This document shows positions 1 to 8,502 of a stretch of 64,000 nt of DNA, piece by piece. The translations under genes and the position numbers were made by a program. Positions within the stretch are counted from its first letter, which is position 1; each line of letters opens with the position of its first letter. The DNA is from JAXLXE01 sp046328115 (GTDB lineage: Bacteria > Chloroflexota > UBA6077 > JACCZL01), in the NCBI GenBank assembly GCA_046328115.1, contig JAXLXE010000001.1, positions 868,001-932,000 on the forward strand. Reading direction: 5' to 3'. Under the pieces are notes generated by a model, which was given only the letters and a program-made list of their open reading frames with translations, did no database searches and was not told where the DNA came from.

Positions 1-680
1 TACTCGTTCCAGGCGACGATGAACGTGAAGATGGACGTGGCGATCACGCCCGGTAAGGCAAGTGGCAGGATAACGCGCGTGATGGCCTGGGCCCTCGTGG
101 CACCATCGATCCAGGCCGCCTCCTCTAGCTCCACCGGAATGCTCTGAAAGAACGCCCACAGCAACCAGGTGGCAAACGGCAGGCCTAGCGCAACGTAGGT
201 AATGATGAGTCCAAGGTACTGATCCGTCAGGCCAATGGTCTTGAACCAGACGAAGAACGGGATGATGAGCACGATGGGCGGAAACATGTAGCCGAGCAAG
301 ATGAAGGTGGCCATCTTGTCCCGGCCGGGATACGCGTATCTGGTCAGGCTGTATGCTGCCATGGTCCCCAGCACAATGCTGAGCGCGGTTGAGGCAAACG
401 ATGTGACCAGGCTGTTCCGCAGGAACGTGGCGATCAACGACTGCTCGAACAGATTCTGGAAGTTCCGCAGCGTCGGCTCGCGCGGCACGATGATCGGCGG
501 CCAGGTGATTACCTCAGCCGGTGGCTTGATAGCCGTGATAAACATCCACACCAGCGGGATAACGCAGTAAATGGTGAGGACTGCCGCGCCTGTGTAGATC
601 CCTGCCTGGTGCAACACGCGCCTGGCGCGCACGGACACCCTTGGCGCGACCGTCGCGGGAGCCGCCACCTGGCCCATCAT
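1..680 (-). CDS. ABC sugar transporter permease, MalG type (partial)
   Basis: Inner-membrane permease of a carbohydrate ABC importer, cut off by the left edge of the window. Reading the minus strand from ATG at 680, about 226 codons are visible. An N-terminal membrane segment (PLVWMFITAIKP) is followed by further hydrophobic segments and the cytoplasmic EAA loop (EEAAWIDGATRAQA) that docks on the ATPase, typical of MalG-family proteins of about 280 residues. The start overlaps the stop of the upstream MalF-type permease as ATGA, so the two are translationally coupled. A second ATG follows directly at 677. Substrate unknown; family assignment is firm. Confidence 0.9.
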   Translation of the reverse strand, partial: MMGQVAAPATVAPRVSVRARRVLHQAGIYTGAAVLTIYCVIPLVWMFITAIKPPAEVITWPPIIVPREPTLRNFQNLFEQSLIATFLRNSLVTSFASTALSIVLGTMAAYSLTRYAYPGRDKMATFILLGYMFPPIVLIIPFFVWFKTIGLTDQYLGLIITYVALGLPFATWLLWAFFQSIPVELEEAAWIDGATRAQAITRVILPLALPGVIATSIFTFIVAWNE

Positions 681-1630
681 ACGGCGCTCTCCTCATGGCG
701 GAAGTAGCGGAAGTAGAAGAACGCGGCGAACAGCAGAATGAAGAACATGATGTTGGCCAGGGCCGCCCCGGCTCCAGCCTGGAACAGACCAAAGATCAGG
801 TGGTACGTGTACATAGGTAGGATCCGCACGTACTCGCCCAACGCCCCGTACGATTGGCCACCCCACATCCACACGATGTCGAATTTGGTGAACATCCAAA
901 CCGTGCGGAGCAGAATCACGATGAACAGCACGGTGCGGATCTGAGGCATGGTGATGTGTACGAACCGGCTCCACGCGCCCGCGCCGTCCACTTTGGCCGC
1001 GTCGTACAGCTCCGGCGGGATGGTCTGGAGCCGCGCCAGGATCGAGATCAGCACGAAGGGGAAAAATGTCCAGATGCTGACGGCAATGAGCGCCCAGAAG
1101 ATGTAGTCAGGGCCGAGCCACAGCGGTGGATCCTTCACCAGTCCCGTGCTGATGAGCAGATAGTTGGCCACGCCGTACTGATTGTTGAAGATCCAGCGCC
1201 AGATGATGACCGAGAGCGTGATGGGGATCATGTACGGAAACAGCGCGATGCCGCGGACGATCATGCGGCCCCGAAAATTCTCGTTCAGGAGCAGCGCAGC
1301 ACCGATGCCCATCACGAGCTGGGCAACCACGGTGATGATGGCGTACACCAGCCCAAGCCAGAAGCTGGACCAGAACTGCGGATCGTCAAATAGGAACGAG
1401 GTGTAGTGGGAGAGCCCCACGAAGGTCTGAGTCTTCTGGATGACGTGCTTGTCAAAGAACCCCAGCCAGAGGTTGTAGACGACGGGGTAGGCCAGCAGCG
1501 CGCCGAGCGTTGCCACTGCCGGCGTGACCATCAGAACGCCAGGAACTTGCTTACTCCGAAGAACACGGCCTAATCCCCAGGGACGGGCCTCGGAGACAGA
1601 CGGGCTGGCCGTCTGCGCAGACAGGCTCAT
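677..1630 (-). CDS. ABC sugar transporter permease, MalF type
   Basis: Inner-membrane permease of 317 residues, the first permease of a carbohydrate importer. A hydrophobic segment near residues 30-55 begins the transmembrane domain, and the EAA loop (ELYDAAKVDGAGAWSRF) lies at about residues 210-230. The ATG at 1630 has a GGGAGAG ribosome site a few bases upstream. It is preceded by the binding-protein gene, from which it is separated by a 42-base perfect palindrome, and followed by the overlapping MalG-type permease. No ATPase gene is nearby. Substrate cannot be read from sequence. Confidence 0.93.
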   Translation of the reverse strand: MSLSAQTASPSVSEARPWGLGRVLRSKQVPGVLMVTPAVATLGALLAYPVVYNLWLGFFDKHVIQKTQTFVGLSHYTSFLFDDPQFWSSFWLGLVYAIITVVAQLVMGIGAALLLNENFRGRMIVRGIALFPYMIPITLSVIIWRWIFNNQYGVANYLLISTGLVKDPPLWLGPDYIFWALIAVSIWTFFPFVLISILARLQTIPPELYDAAKVDGAGAWSRFVHITMPQIRTVLFIVILLRTVWMFTKFDIVWMWGGQSYGALGEYVRILPMYTYHLIFGLFQAGAGAALANIMFFILLFAAFFYFRYFRHEESAV

Positions 1631-1665
1631 ACGCTCTCCCAGAATCCTGGAACGCCAGCTTGAGA

Positions 1666-1707
1666 GCGGGCGGCCAAGGTCGGACGCGTCCGACCTTGGC
1701 CGCCCGC
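1666..1707 (-). terminator. 42-base perfect palindrome between binding protein and permease genes
   Basis: Both arms are exactly complementary through the centre (GCGGGCGGCC...GGCCGCCCGC), with no T-tract. It lies just after the binding-protein stop and before the permease start on the same strand. A partial terminator or mRNA-stabilising hairpin that raises binding protein over permease is the likely role. Confidence 0.75.
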
Positions 1708-1711
1708 GGAC

Positions 1712-3223
1712 TCAGGCCTTCTTCAACGATACCTTGGCGTTGAGCGCCAGCTTGGTTGCCTTCTCCTGGCCGATCTTCATGGCGTCCTGGGGCGACATGT
1801 TCTTGGATACTACGCTTGTCACCATCTCACCCATAATGCCCGCGTTGGCAATGTCGGTGAGCCACGGAACCTTCTTGTCCGCCTCATCGATCATGAACAG
1901 CGGTCTGGCGGACGCCTCCGCCAGGTTCTTGTTCTGCACCTCGATCCAGTTGGCCCACTTCTTGACGATCGCATTGTCCTTATAGACCGGATCGTCCTCC
2001 ACACCCTTGATCGGCGGGTTGAGGTGCACGGGCACGGTAAGGCAGAAGTCGCGCATGTTCTCGCGCTTGTAGATGACGTCCTTCAGGAACTCCGCGGCCA
2101 CGTCCGGGTGCTGTGAGTTGGAGTAGATCACCATAGTGTCATCCATGGACTGGGTGACACGAAGCTTGCCCTTGGGCCCCAGAGGCATCGGGATCATCTT
2201 GTAGGTCTCTGGATTCTGCTTGTCGGCGGGAGCGTACTGGCTGAGATAGCCAATGGTGCGGCCCCAGAGTCGGGCAGACGCAGCCTTCCCCAGCGCCATG
2301 GTATTCATGGTCTCCACGTAGCCATCCGCAAGCCAGCCGGGCGGCATCACCTCCGTCAACTTCTTGTAGAAGTTCAGAACGTCGCCCATCTCCTCGCTGA
2401 CGAGCGCGGGCAAGCCATCCTTGTCCCAGAGCTTGCCACCGTTCTGACCGACGAACTCAAACACGTCCTCGTTGAACCACAAGCTGGCATTACCGGCCAT
2501 GTGGACGCCGAAGATCTCGCCGGGTTTCGTGATGGCCTTGCCCCACTGGTACCACTCATCCCAGGTGGTGGGCTCCTTCAAGCCGGCCTTGTCGGACAGG
2601 TCCTTGCGAATGAGGAGCATGTCCGTGCCCCACGTCCATGGGAGGCCCCAGATCTTGCCATCCCATTTGGCCCACTCCACGAACAACTCGTGCCAGGGTG
2701 TCTTGGCCTTCACGGCCTCGTATACATCATCCAGAGGCCGAACCAGGCCGCGGCCCTGAGCCCATGCCATACCCTGATTGAAGCCGTCCACGAGCTCCGG
2801 AGGCGCGCCGGCCGCGTGGGCAGCGAGCAGCTTGGTCTCCATGTCGGCCCAGCCAAGCACCGTTGGCTCAACGGTGACGTTGGAGTACATCGTCTTGAAC
2901 TGGGCAGCCATGTCCTCGACGGATTTGATGGACTTAGGATCTGGCTCCTGATGCCAGAACTTGATCTTTACATCGCCGCTGGGGATCTTGGGCTTGCCGG
3001 CAGCCCCGGATTGAGCGGCAGCGGCCGGCGCCGCGGTAGCGGCGGGGCCTGAGGCGGCCGGGGCGCCACCTGAGGAGGCGGCCGGGACCGCCGTTGGAGA
3101 TGGCGGGGCCGGCGCAGAACAGCCGGCCAGCACGGCCGCGGCCGTAGCGGCACTCGTAGCCAGGAAACGCCTCCGGCTAAATGACGAACGTCGTCCGCGG
3201 CGCAACACTGCTTCCGTCAACAC
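1712..3223 (-). CDS. Extracellular solute-binding lipoprotein (family 1, sugar)
   Basis: Periplasmic or cell-surface sugar-binding protein, 503 residues from GTG at 3223. An in-frame ATG at 3304 exists, but it lies inside a TTGACA promoter, and GTG 3223 has GGGAGG five bases upstream, so 3223 is preferred. The N-terminus has a twin-arginine motif (SRRRFL, residues 16-21) and a lipobox ending at Cys35 (VLAGC), followed by an Ala/Pro/Gly linker to about residue 75. The mature part (KIKFWHQEPDP onwards) is typical of MalE/UgpB-like proteins. It heads the operon with the two permeases downstream. Ligand unknown. Confidence 0.92.
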   Translation of the reverse strand: MLTEAVLRRGRRSSFSRRRFLATSAATAAAVLAGCSAPAPPSPTAVPAASSGGAPAASGPAATAAPAAAAQSGAAGKPKIPSGDVKIKFWHQEPDPKSIKSVEDMAAQFKTMYSNVTVEPTVLGWADMETKLLAAHAAGAPPELVDGFNQGMAWAQGRGLVRPLDDVYEAVKAKTPWHELFVEWAKWDGKIWGLPWTWGTDMLLIRKDLSDKAGLKEPTTWDEWYQWGKAITKPGEIFGVHMAGNASLWFNEDVFEFVGQNGGKLWDKDGLPALVSEEMGDVLNFYKKLTEVMPPGWLADGYVETMNTMALGKAASARLWGRTIGYLSQYAPADKQNPETYKMIPMPLGPKGKLRVTQSMDDTMVIYSNSQHPDVAAEFLKDVIYKRENMRDFCLTVPVHLNPPIKGVEDDPVYKDNAIVKKWANWIEVQNKNLAEASARPLFMIDEADKKVPWLTDIANAGIMGEMVTSVVSKNMSPQDAMKIGQEKATKLALNAKVSLKKA

Positions 3224-3286
3224 GCATGCCTCCCTCGAGCTCCGCGTGAGCACCACTCCGGCCACGTTGCCGGACCCACGATCAGC

Positions 3287-3315
3287 ATTGTGTACATGCG
3301 ACATGAATCTGTCAA
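3287..3315 (-). promoter_or_regulatory. Sigma70-type promoter for the first sugar ABC operon
   Basis: On the minus strand, TTGACA (3315-3310), a 17-base spacer and CACAAT (3292-3287). It sits about 60 bases upstream of the GTG start at 3223 and supports that start over the upstream ATG at 3304. Confidence 0.6.
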
Positions 3316-3433
3316 GCTCGCGCCTATGCGTCTGGAACCGCCCGCGGCAACGTCAGAACCAGCAAGTGGACTACCATGGGTTGTGAATGAATAGCGCAAC
3401 CGCCGCGGCGCGAGCGCCAGACAGGGAGGACCA

Positions 3434-5104
3434 ATGAAGGTCAAGGCAGCGAACGGCCTGGTGAGGGCGCTCAAGGCCGAAGGCGTACCCTGGGTCGCCT
3501 GCTTCCCGACCAACCACGTCAACAACGCGCTTGGCGAAGAGGGCGTGAAGATCGTGATGATGGGCGAAGAGCGCTTCGCCGTTGCCGTGGCAGACGCGTA
3601 CTCGCGCGTGACGAACGGCAAGCAGATCGGCGTCTGCACCATCATGTCGAACCTCAACGCGGCGGGGATCCAGATGGCGTACGGTGCCATCGGACAGGCC
3701 TGGGAGGATTCGTCACCTGTCCTGATCATCACGGAGGGGGTCAGTCCAGGGGCAACCCGACACACCCACTTTGACATCGCGGAGGCTCTCCGCCCGGTCT
3801 GCAAGTGGGTGGGTGAGATAGACAAGCCCGAACTGGTGCCGGACTACGTTCGGCGCGCGTACACGCTGCTCCGCTCCGGGCGTCCTGGCCCGGTGCTGCT
3901 GACGCTGCCGCGCGGACTGGGCGAGTACGACGAGGATGAGTACCCATATCGACCGGTGAAGGGCTGGCGATCGGCCCCCGATCCGGACGACGCCAAAGCG
4001 GCGGTGAAGGCGCTTCTGGCGGCCAAGAATCCGATGATCTACGCCGGCGAAGGCACGCTCTACGCGGACGCCGCAGACGAGCTGAGGCAGTTTGCGGAGC
4101 TAGTCCAGGTACCCGTGCTGACCACGCTCAAGGCAAAGAGCGTGTTCCCAGAGAGCCACGAGCTCTCGCTGCTGGCACGCGGCGTGCTCGCGGACACGTT
4201 CCTGCGAGACAGCGATCTCGTGTTTGCCATCGGGTCCAGCCTCTTCCCAGGACGCTTTAGCCATGGCATCCCGGATGCCGCGAGAAAGACGATCGTCCAG
4301 TGCAACGTGGACACCATCGATCTCAACCGCAGCTACGAGACCAACTACGCCGTGGTGGGAGACGCCAAGCTAACGCTTCAAGCGCTGATTGCCGAGGCAT
4401 CTGCGCAAACCGGCGGCGGTCGGAAGAAGAACGCGGACCTGCTCGCCACCATCAAGGCGGGACGCGAGGCGCACGCGGCCAAGTATCGGCCGTTCCTCGA
4501 GTCAAATGACAAGCCGATCAACCCATACCGGGTCATTGGCGACTTGATGAAGGTCCTGGATCCCAAGGCCTCATTCGTCACCGGCGACTCTGGCAACACG
4601 CGCGACCAGACCAGCACCGTGTACGAGGCGCAGATCCCGCGCGGCTACCTGGGCTGGGGTAATGTGTCTACGCTGGGCTTCAGCCTGGCCGCGGCCATTG
4701 GCGCCAAGCTGGCCCACCCTGATTGGCAGGTGATCAACTTCACCGGCGACGCGGGTGTCAGCTACATGATGGGCAATTTCGAAGCCGTCTCGCGCTACGG
4801 GATCGGTCTCACCACCATCCACATCGCGAATGGCGGCTTCTCCGGCTACGGCCCCGGATTCTGGGGGGCGGGTCACGATCCGTACACCTACGTGGTGTCT
4901 GACCCGAACAAGGTCAGCATGTCGGGCATGGCGAGCTCGCTCGGCTTCTACGGTGAGCGGGTGAGCGAGCCATCTGAGGTCATCCCCGCGTTGAAGCGCG
5001 CGCTGGACGAGAACTCCAAGGGTCGCCCGGCCTACCTGGAGATCATCGCCTCGCAGCACCCGGTGCACGGCGGCTGGGTCCGCATGGAGGGCACGGGCCA
5101 CTAG
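3434..5104 (+). CDS. Thiamine pyrophosphate-dependent enzyme, acetolactate synthase-like
   Basis: Soluble TPP enzyme of 556 residues with the three-domain layout of the acetolactate synthase/pyruvate oxidase/benzoylformate decarboxylase group. The N-terminal domain has the activating Glu in GEERFAV (Glu46). The C-terminal domain has the TPP/Mg motif beginning GDAG (Asp439) and ending in HIANGG, where the usual Asn-Asn is Asn-Gly. The start has AGGGAGG four bases upstream. It stands alone, divergent from the sugar importer and without an ilvN-type regulatory subunit, so a catabolic 2-keto-acid lyase or decarboxylase is more likely than branched-chain biosynthesis. The exact substrate is unresolved. 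Confidence 0.85.
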   Translation: MKVKAANGLVRALKAEGVPWVACFPTNHVNNALGEEGVKIVMMGEERFAVAVADAYSRVTNGKQIGVCTIMSNLNAAGIQMAYGAIGQAWEDSSPVLIITEGVSPGATRHTHFDIAEALRPVCKWVGEIDKPELVPDYVRRAYTLLRSGRPGPVLLTLPRGLGEYDEDEYPYRPVKGWRSAPDPDDAKAAVKALLAAKNPMIYAGEGTLYADAADELRQFAELVQVPVLTTLKAKSVFPESHELSLLARGVLADTFLRDSDLVFAIGSSLFPGRFSHGIPDAARKTIVQCNVDTIDLNRSYETNYAVVGDAKLTLQALIAEASAQTGGGRKKNADLLATIKAGREAHAAKYRPFLESNDKPINPYRVIGDLMKVLDPKASFVTGDSGNTRDQTSTVYEAQIPRGYLGWGNVSTLGFSLAAAIGAKLAHPDWQVINFTGDAGVSYMMGNFEAVSRYGIGLTTIHIANGGFSGYGPGFWGAGHDPYTYVVSDPNKVSMSGMASSLGFYGERVSEPSEVIPALKRALDENSKGRPAYLEIIASQHPVHGGWVRMEGTGH

Positions 5105-5109
5105 ACCAC

Positions 5110-5142
5110 CCGGGGCCTGGCCGACGGGCGGCCAGGCCCCGG
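5110..5142. terminator. Bidirectional hairpin terminator between convergent genes
   Basis: A perfect 14-bp stem (CCGGGGCCTGGCCG pairing with CGGCCAGGCCCCGG) with loop ACGGG, between the ends of the TPP enzyme and the LLM oxidoreductase. It has no T-tract, like most hairpins in this window. Confidence 0.8.
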
Positions 5143-5147
5143 CAGCG

Positions 5148-6092
5148 CTAGACGTTTTCGAGCGCCGGGATCACTTCCTCCGAGAACAACTGGACGGGAT
5201 CCTCATCGATCCAGTCCGGCATACGGAAAACCAGGTACTGCGCGCCAATTTTGGCGTAGGCCCCGATCATGTCGATGATCTGCGCCGGCGTCCCAATCAT
5301 GGAGCCCCGCCGTGGAATGTAGTCCGCCAGGGCCTCGCGCTTCTTCGCTACTTCGGCCTCATTACGCCCGATGAAGATAGATGAGTACATCGTGCGGGTG
5401 ATCTGCTCGTAGGGCCGCCCAATGCGCTCGCAGTTCTCCTTGATGGTGCCAAACAGCCGCTGAACGGACTCTGGCTCGCCCTGGACGTTGCACATCTGAG
5501 CGTACTGGGCCACGAGGCGCATGGTCACCCGCTCGCCGCTGCCGCCGATCATGATGGGCGGGTGGGGCTTCTGAATGGCCATGGGGTTTTCCCGCACGTT
5601 GTCCAGCGAGTAGAAGTCACCCTTGAAGCTCGTGGGATTCTCCGTCCACAGCGCGATCATCGCACGGACCGCCTCTTCGAGCCGCTTCATTCGCACACCC
5701 AGCGGCTCGAACTCGCCCCAGCCGTAGGCTTCGTACTCGCGCTGATGCCAGCCGGCTCCGATACCCAGGATGGAGCGGCCTCTGCTGATGTGGTCCAGGG
5801 TCACGGCCATCTTCGCGGTCATCGCAGGGTTTCGATACGGGATGCCAATCACGAGCTGACCCATCCGCACCCGCGTGGTGGCCGCGGCGATGGCGCCGAG
5901 CATCGTGAAGCACTCCATGGCTGGCTCGGAGATCGGGTGGCCGGGGTAGCCGCCCTCGTAGAGGAAGTGGTCATAGACCCAGACGGAGTCCAGCCGGCTC
6001 TTGTCCGCCAGCTTGGAGACCCGCTCCACGCTGTCCCAGGGGTTGCCGGTCTTCCCCGGGTAGTACGGGTTGATCTGGAGTCCGAACTGCAT
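5148..6092 (-). CDS. LLM-class (luciferase-like) F420-dependent oxidoreductase
   Basis: A 314-residue TIM-barrel protein of the luciferase-like monooxygenase superfamily. Visible family marks are the N-terminal strand (MQFGLQINPY), SVWVYDHF at about residues 35-43, and the segment GIGAGWHQREYEAYG with the usual GWH turn. A second family motif, PPIMIGGSGERVTMRL, falls at about residues 180-195. The F420-type subgroup is favoured, but FMN use cannot be excluded. The start has a strong site (GGAGGGCGGG before ATG). It is divergent from the PuuD gene. The substrate is not predictable. Confidence 0.88.
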   Translation of the reverse strand: MQFGLQINPYYPGKTGNPWDSVERVSKLADKSRLDSVWVYDHFLYEGGYPGHPISEPAMECFTMLGAIAAATTRVRMGQLVIGIPYRNPAMTAKMAVTLDHISRGRSILGIGAGWHQREYEAYGWGEFEPLGVRMKRLEEAVRAMIALWTENPTSFKGDFYSLDNVRENPMAIQKPHPPIMIGGSGERVTMRLVAQYAQMCNVQGEPESVQRLFGTIKENCERIGRPYEQITRTMYSSIFIGRNEAEVAKKREALADYIPRRGSMIGTPAQIIDMIGAYAKIGAQYLVFRMPDWIDEDPVQLFSEEVIPALENV

Positions 6093-6224
6093 CCCGCCCT
6101 CCTACGGTCAAAGTCGGGCCACATGGTACTCGGAAACGCCAATCTCACCGCTGCGACGCGGACTCGACCTACCGTCCATAATCTCCGCCGTCACACTCGG
6201 CCGTGACATCGAGCGGAGCGCAAC

Positions 6225-7433
6225 ATGGACCCGTACCTCGGCGAATGGCTGAACTTCCTGATCCGCCTGCTGCACGTGGTAGCGGGCATCGCCTGGATCG
6301 GATCGTCGTTCTACTTCATCGCGCTGGACCTTCACTTGCTGCCGCCGAAAAACCCGGCGGACGCCGCACGCCAGGTGGGCGGCGAGGCGTGGGAGATCCA
6401 CGGCGGCGGCTTCTACCGCATCGAGAAGTTCAGGGTCACACCTGAGCGTATCCCCGAGCCACTGCACTGGTTCTTCTGGGAGGCGTACACGACCTGGCTC
6501 AGCGGCTTCGCCCTGCTCATCGTGCTGTACTACTTCAACGCTGAGCTGTACCTGGTAGACCGCGACGTGCTGGACCTCAGCGCCGGCCAGGCGATAGCCG
6601 CGAGCGTGGCCATGCTCGCCATTGGCTGGCTGGCGTACGACGGACTCTGCCGCCTACTTGAAGGCCGCGACCGCGAGCTGGCCGCCGCGCTGGTGCTCGT
6701 GCTCATCCTCACCACCTACGGCGCCAGCCTGGTCTTCAGTGCGCGGGCAGTCTACATCCAGATCGGCGCCATGATCGGCACCTGGATGGTGGCCAATGTG
6801 TTCTTCGTGATCATTCCGGGTCACCGCCAGCTCGTCTCTGCGAAGCTCGCCAATCTGGACCCGGACCCCATCCACGGGATTCGCGGGAAGCAGCGCTCGG
6901 TCCACAACAACTACCTGACGCTGCCAGTCCTGATCGCCATGCTGAGTAACCACTATCCGTTTACGTACAGCCATCCCCACGGCTGGCTGGTATTGGTCCT
7001 CCTCATGTCCGTGGCCGCCTGGCTCCGCCACTTCTTCAATCTGCGCAACCAGGGCCGGGTGCACTGGTCCATCCCCGCCAGCGCGGCAGCGGCAACGGCG
7101 CTGATTGCCTTTGCGATCTCGCCGTGGGGGCCGTTCCCACCTGCCAGCGCGGCGCTGGCCGCGGCAGCGCCAGTGGAGTTCGCCTCGGCGCGCAAGATCG
7201 TTGTGGAACGGTGCTCCTCCTGCCATTCCGCGCAGCCCACCAATCCCGCATTCCCCGTGGCCCCAAAGAACGTCACGTTTGACACGCCGGAGTCCATTCA
7301 ACTCCAGGCGCAGCTCATCTTCCAGCAGGTGTACGTCACGAAAGTCATGCCACTGGGCAACGTGACGGGGATCACACCCGAAGAACGGACCACCCTGGCA
7401 GCATGGGTCCGCCAGGGAGCCAAAACACAGTAG
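6225..7433 (+). CDS. puuD: PuuD-type urate oxidase with C-terminal cytochrome c domain
   Basis: Integral-membrane urate hydroxylase of 402 residues, which in this family oxidises urate to 5-hydroxyisourate. The N-terminal part (1 to about 300) is a multi-span domain with conserved features (LLHVVAGIAWIGSSFYF near residue 14, IHGGGFYRIEKF, HWFFWEAYTTWLSGF). The C-terminus has a class I heme c site CSSCH at residues 330-334, as in known PuuD proteins that pass electrons to respiration. Neighbours are not purine-pathway genes: no HIU hydrolase, OHCU decarboxylase or allantoinase is in the window. The ATG has GGAG about 9 bases upstream. It is followed by an aldo/keto reductase in the same direction. 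Confidence 0.88.
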   Translation: MDPYLGEWLNFLIRLLHVVAGIAWIGSSFYFIALDLHLLPPKNPADAARQVGGEAWEIHGGGFYRIEKFRVTPERIPEPLHWFFWEAYTTWLSGFALLIVLYYFNAELYLVDRDVLDLSAGQAIAASVAMLAIGWLAYDGLCRLLEGRDRELAAALVLVLILTTYGASLVFSARAVYIQIGAMIGTWMVANVFFVIIPGHRQLVSAKLANLDPDPIHGIRGKQRSVHNNYLTLPVLIAMLSNHYPFTYSHPHGWLVLVLLMSVAAWLRHFFNLRNQGRVHWSIPASAAAATALIAFAISPWGPFPPASAALAAAAPVEFASARKIVVERCSSCHSAQPTNPAFPVAPKNVTFDTPESIQLQAQLIFQQVYVTKVMPLGNVTGITPEERTTLAAWVRQGAKTQ

Positions 7434-7468
7434 ATCGGCCAGTAGCCAGCCAAGGGAGGCACAATCGC

Positions 7469-8497
7469 ATGGATCCATTTTCGCTGCAGCAGATTGGCAA
7501 GACGGATCTTCGCGTCACGCGGCTCGGCTGCGGCGGCGCCACGCTCGGCGACGCACACGGCGCGATCAGCGAGGCGCAGGCCTCAACCACGCTGGAAGCC
7601 GCCTATGCCGCCGGCATCAGCTACTTCGACACAGCGCCGTGGTACGGTCTTGGGAAGAGCGAGCACCGGTTCGGCACCGTCCTGCGGACCAAGCCGCGTG
7701 GCAGCTTCGTGATCAGCACCAAGATCGGTCGGGTGCTGCGGCGACCGCGACGCATTGCGGGCTTCCAGCAAGAGCGGTGGATCGGCGGCCTGCCCCTGGA
7801 GCTTCGGTTTGACTACACGCGGGACGGCGTCCTGCGCTCGTACGAAGACAGTCTGCAGCGCCTGTCGCTCAACGCGGTGGACGCGCTGCTGATCCACGAC
7901 CTGGACTTCAGCCATTTTGGCACGGAGGAGGGTGTCAACACCCGCCTGGACGAGCTCCAAAAGAAGGGGGGGTTTCGAGCCCTTGAGGAGCTCAAGCGTT
8001 CCGGCGACATCAAGGCCGTGGGATCAGGAATCAACCACGTTGGCATGATCCCGCGTCTGCTCGAGCGCTTCGACCTGGACATGTTTATTGTTGCGATGCC
8101 GTATACGCTCCTCAACCAGGAGGCGCTGGACACGGAGCTCCCGTTGTGCACAGCGAGGGGCACCTCGGTGGTCATCGGCGCGGCCTTCGCATCCGGCATT
8201 CTGGCACGTGGACCTGACGACAACCCAACCTACGGCTACCAACCGGCGCAGTCTGAGATCGTCCAGCGTACCAGGCGCATCGCCGCCGTTTGCCGCGCGC
8301 ATGGCGTGCCGCTGGGCGCGGCGGCGCTCCAGTTCCCCTTCGGCCACCCTAGCGTAGCCTCCATCATCCCCGGCCCGGATCATCCGAGCCAGGTTCGGTC
8401 AAACCTGGAGTGGCTCCGCGCCCCCATACCCGCGTCGCTCTGGACCGATCTGAAGGCGGAAAAGCTGATCAGGCAAGATGCACCAACGCCAGGCTGA
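7469..8497 (+). CDS. Aldo/keto reductase, D-threo-aldose 1-dehydrogenase/L-fucose dehydrogenase-like
   Basis: NAD(P)-dependent oxidoreductase of 342 residues with the AKR barrel. Catalytic residues are visible: Asp and Tyr in YFDTAPWYG, Lys in VISTKIG, His in LLIHDLD. The sequence style (GKSEHRFG, then a long ISTKIGRVLRRP segment) matches the group that oxidises L-fucose or related aldoses to lactones. An in-frame start exists upstream, but ATG 7469 has AAGGGAGG eight bases before it. Its convergent neighbour is a fuconolactonase-like amidohydrolase only five bases away, suggesting consecutive steps in aldose oxidation. Confidence 0.86.
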   Translation: MDPFSLQQIGKTDLRVTRLGCGGATLGDAHGAISEAQASTTLEAAYAAGISYFDTAPWYGLGKSEHRFGTVLRTKPRGSFVISTKIGRVLRRPRRIAGFQQERWIGGLPLELRFDYTRDGVLRSYEDSLQRLSLNAVDALLIHDLDFSHFGTEEGVNTRLDELQKKGGFRALEELKRSGDIKAVGSGINHVGMIPRLLERFDLDMFIVAMPYTLLNQEALDTELPLCTARGTSVVIGAAFASGILARGPDDNPTYGYQPAQSEIVQRTRRIAAVCRAHGVPLGAAALQFPFGHPSVASIIPGPDHPSQVRSNLEWLRAPIPASLWTDLKAEKLIRQDAPTPG

Positions 8498-8502
8498 CCC
8501 GC

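Noticed and set aside
3224..3304. N-terminal extension of the first binding protein to ATG 3304
   Set aside because: It would place the start within the TTGACA promoter and push the Tat signal to an internal position; GTG 3223 has a better ribosome site.
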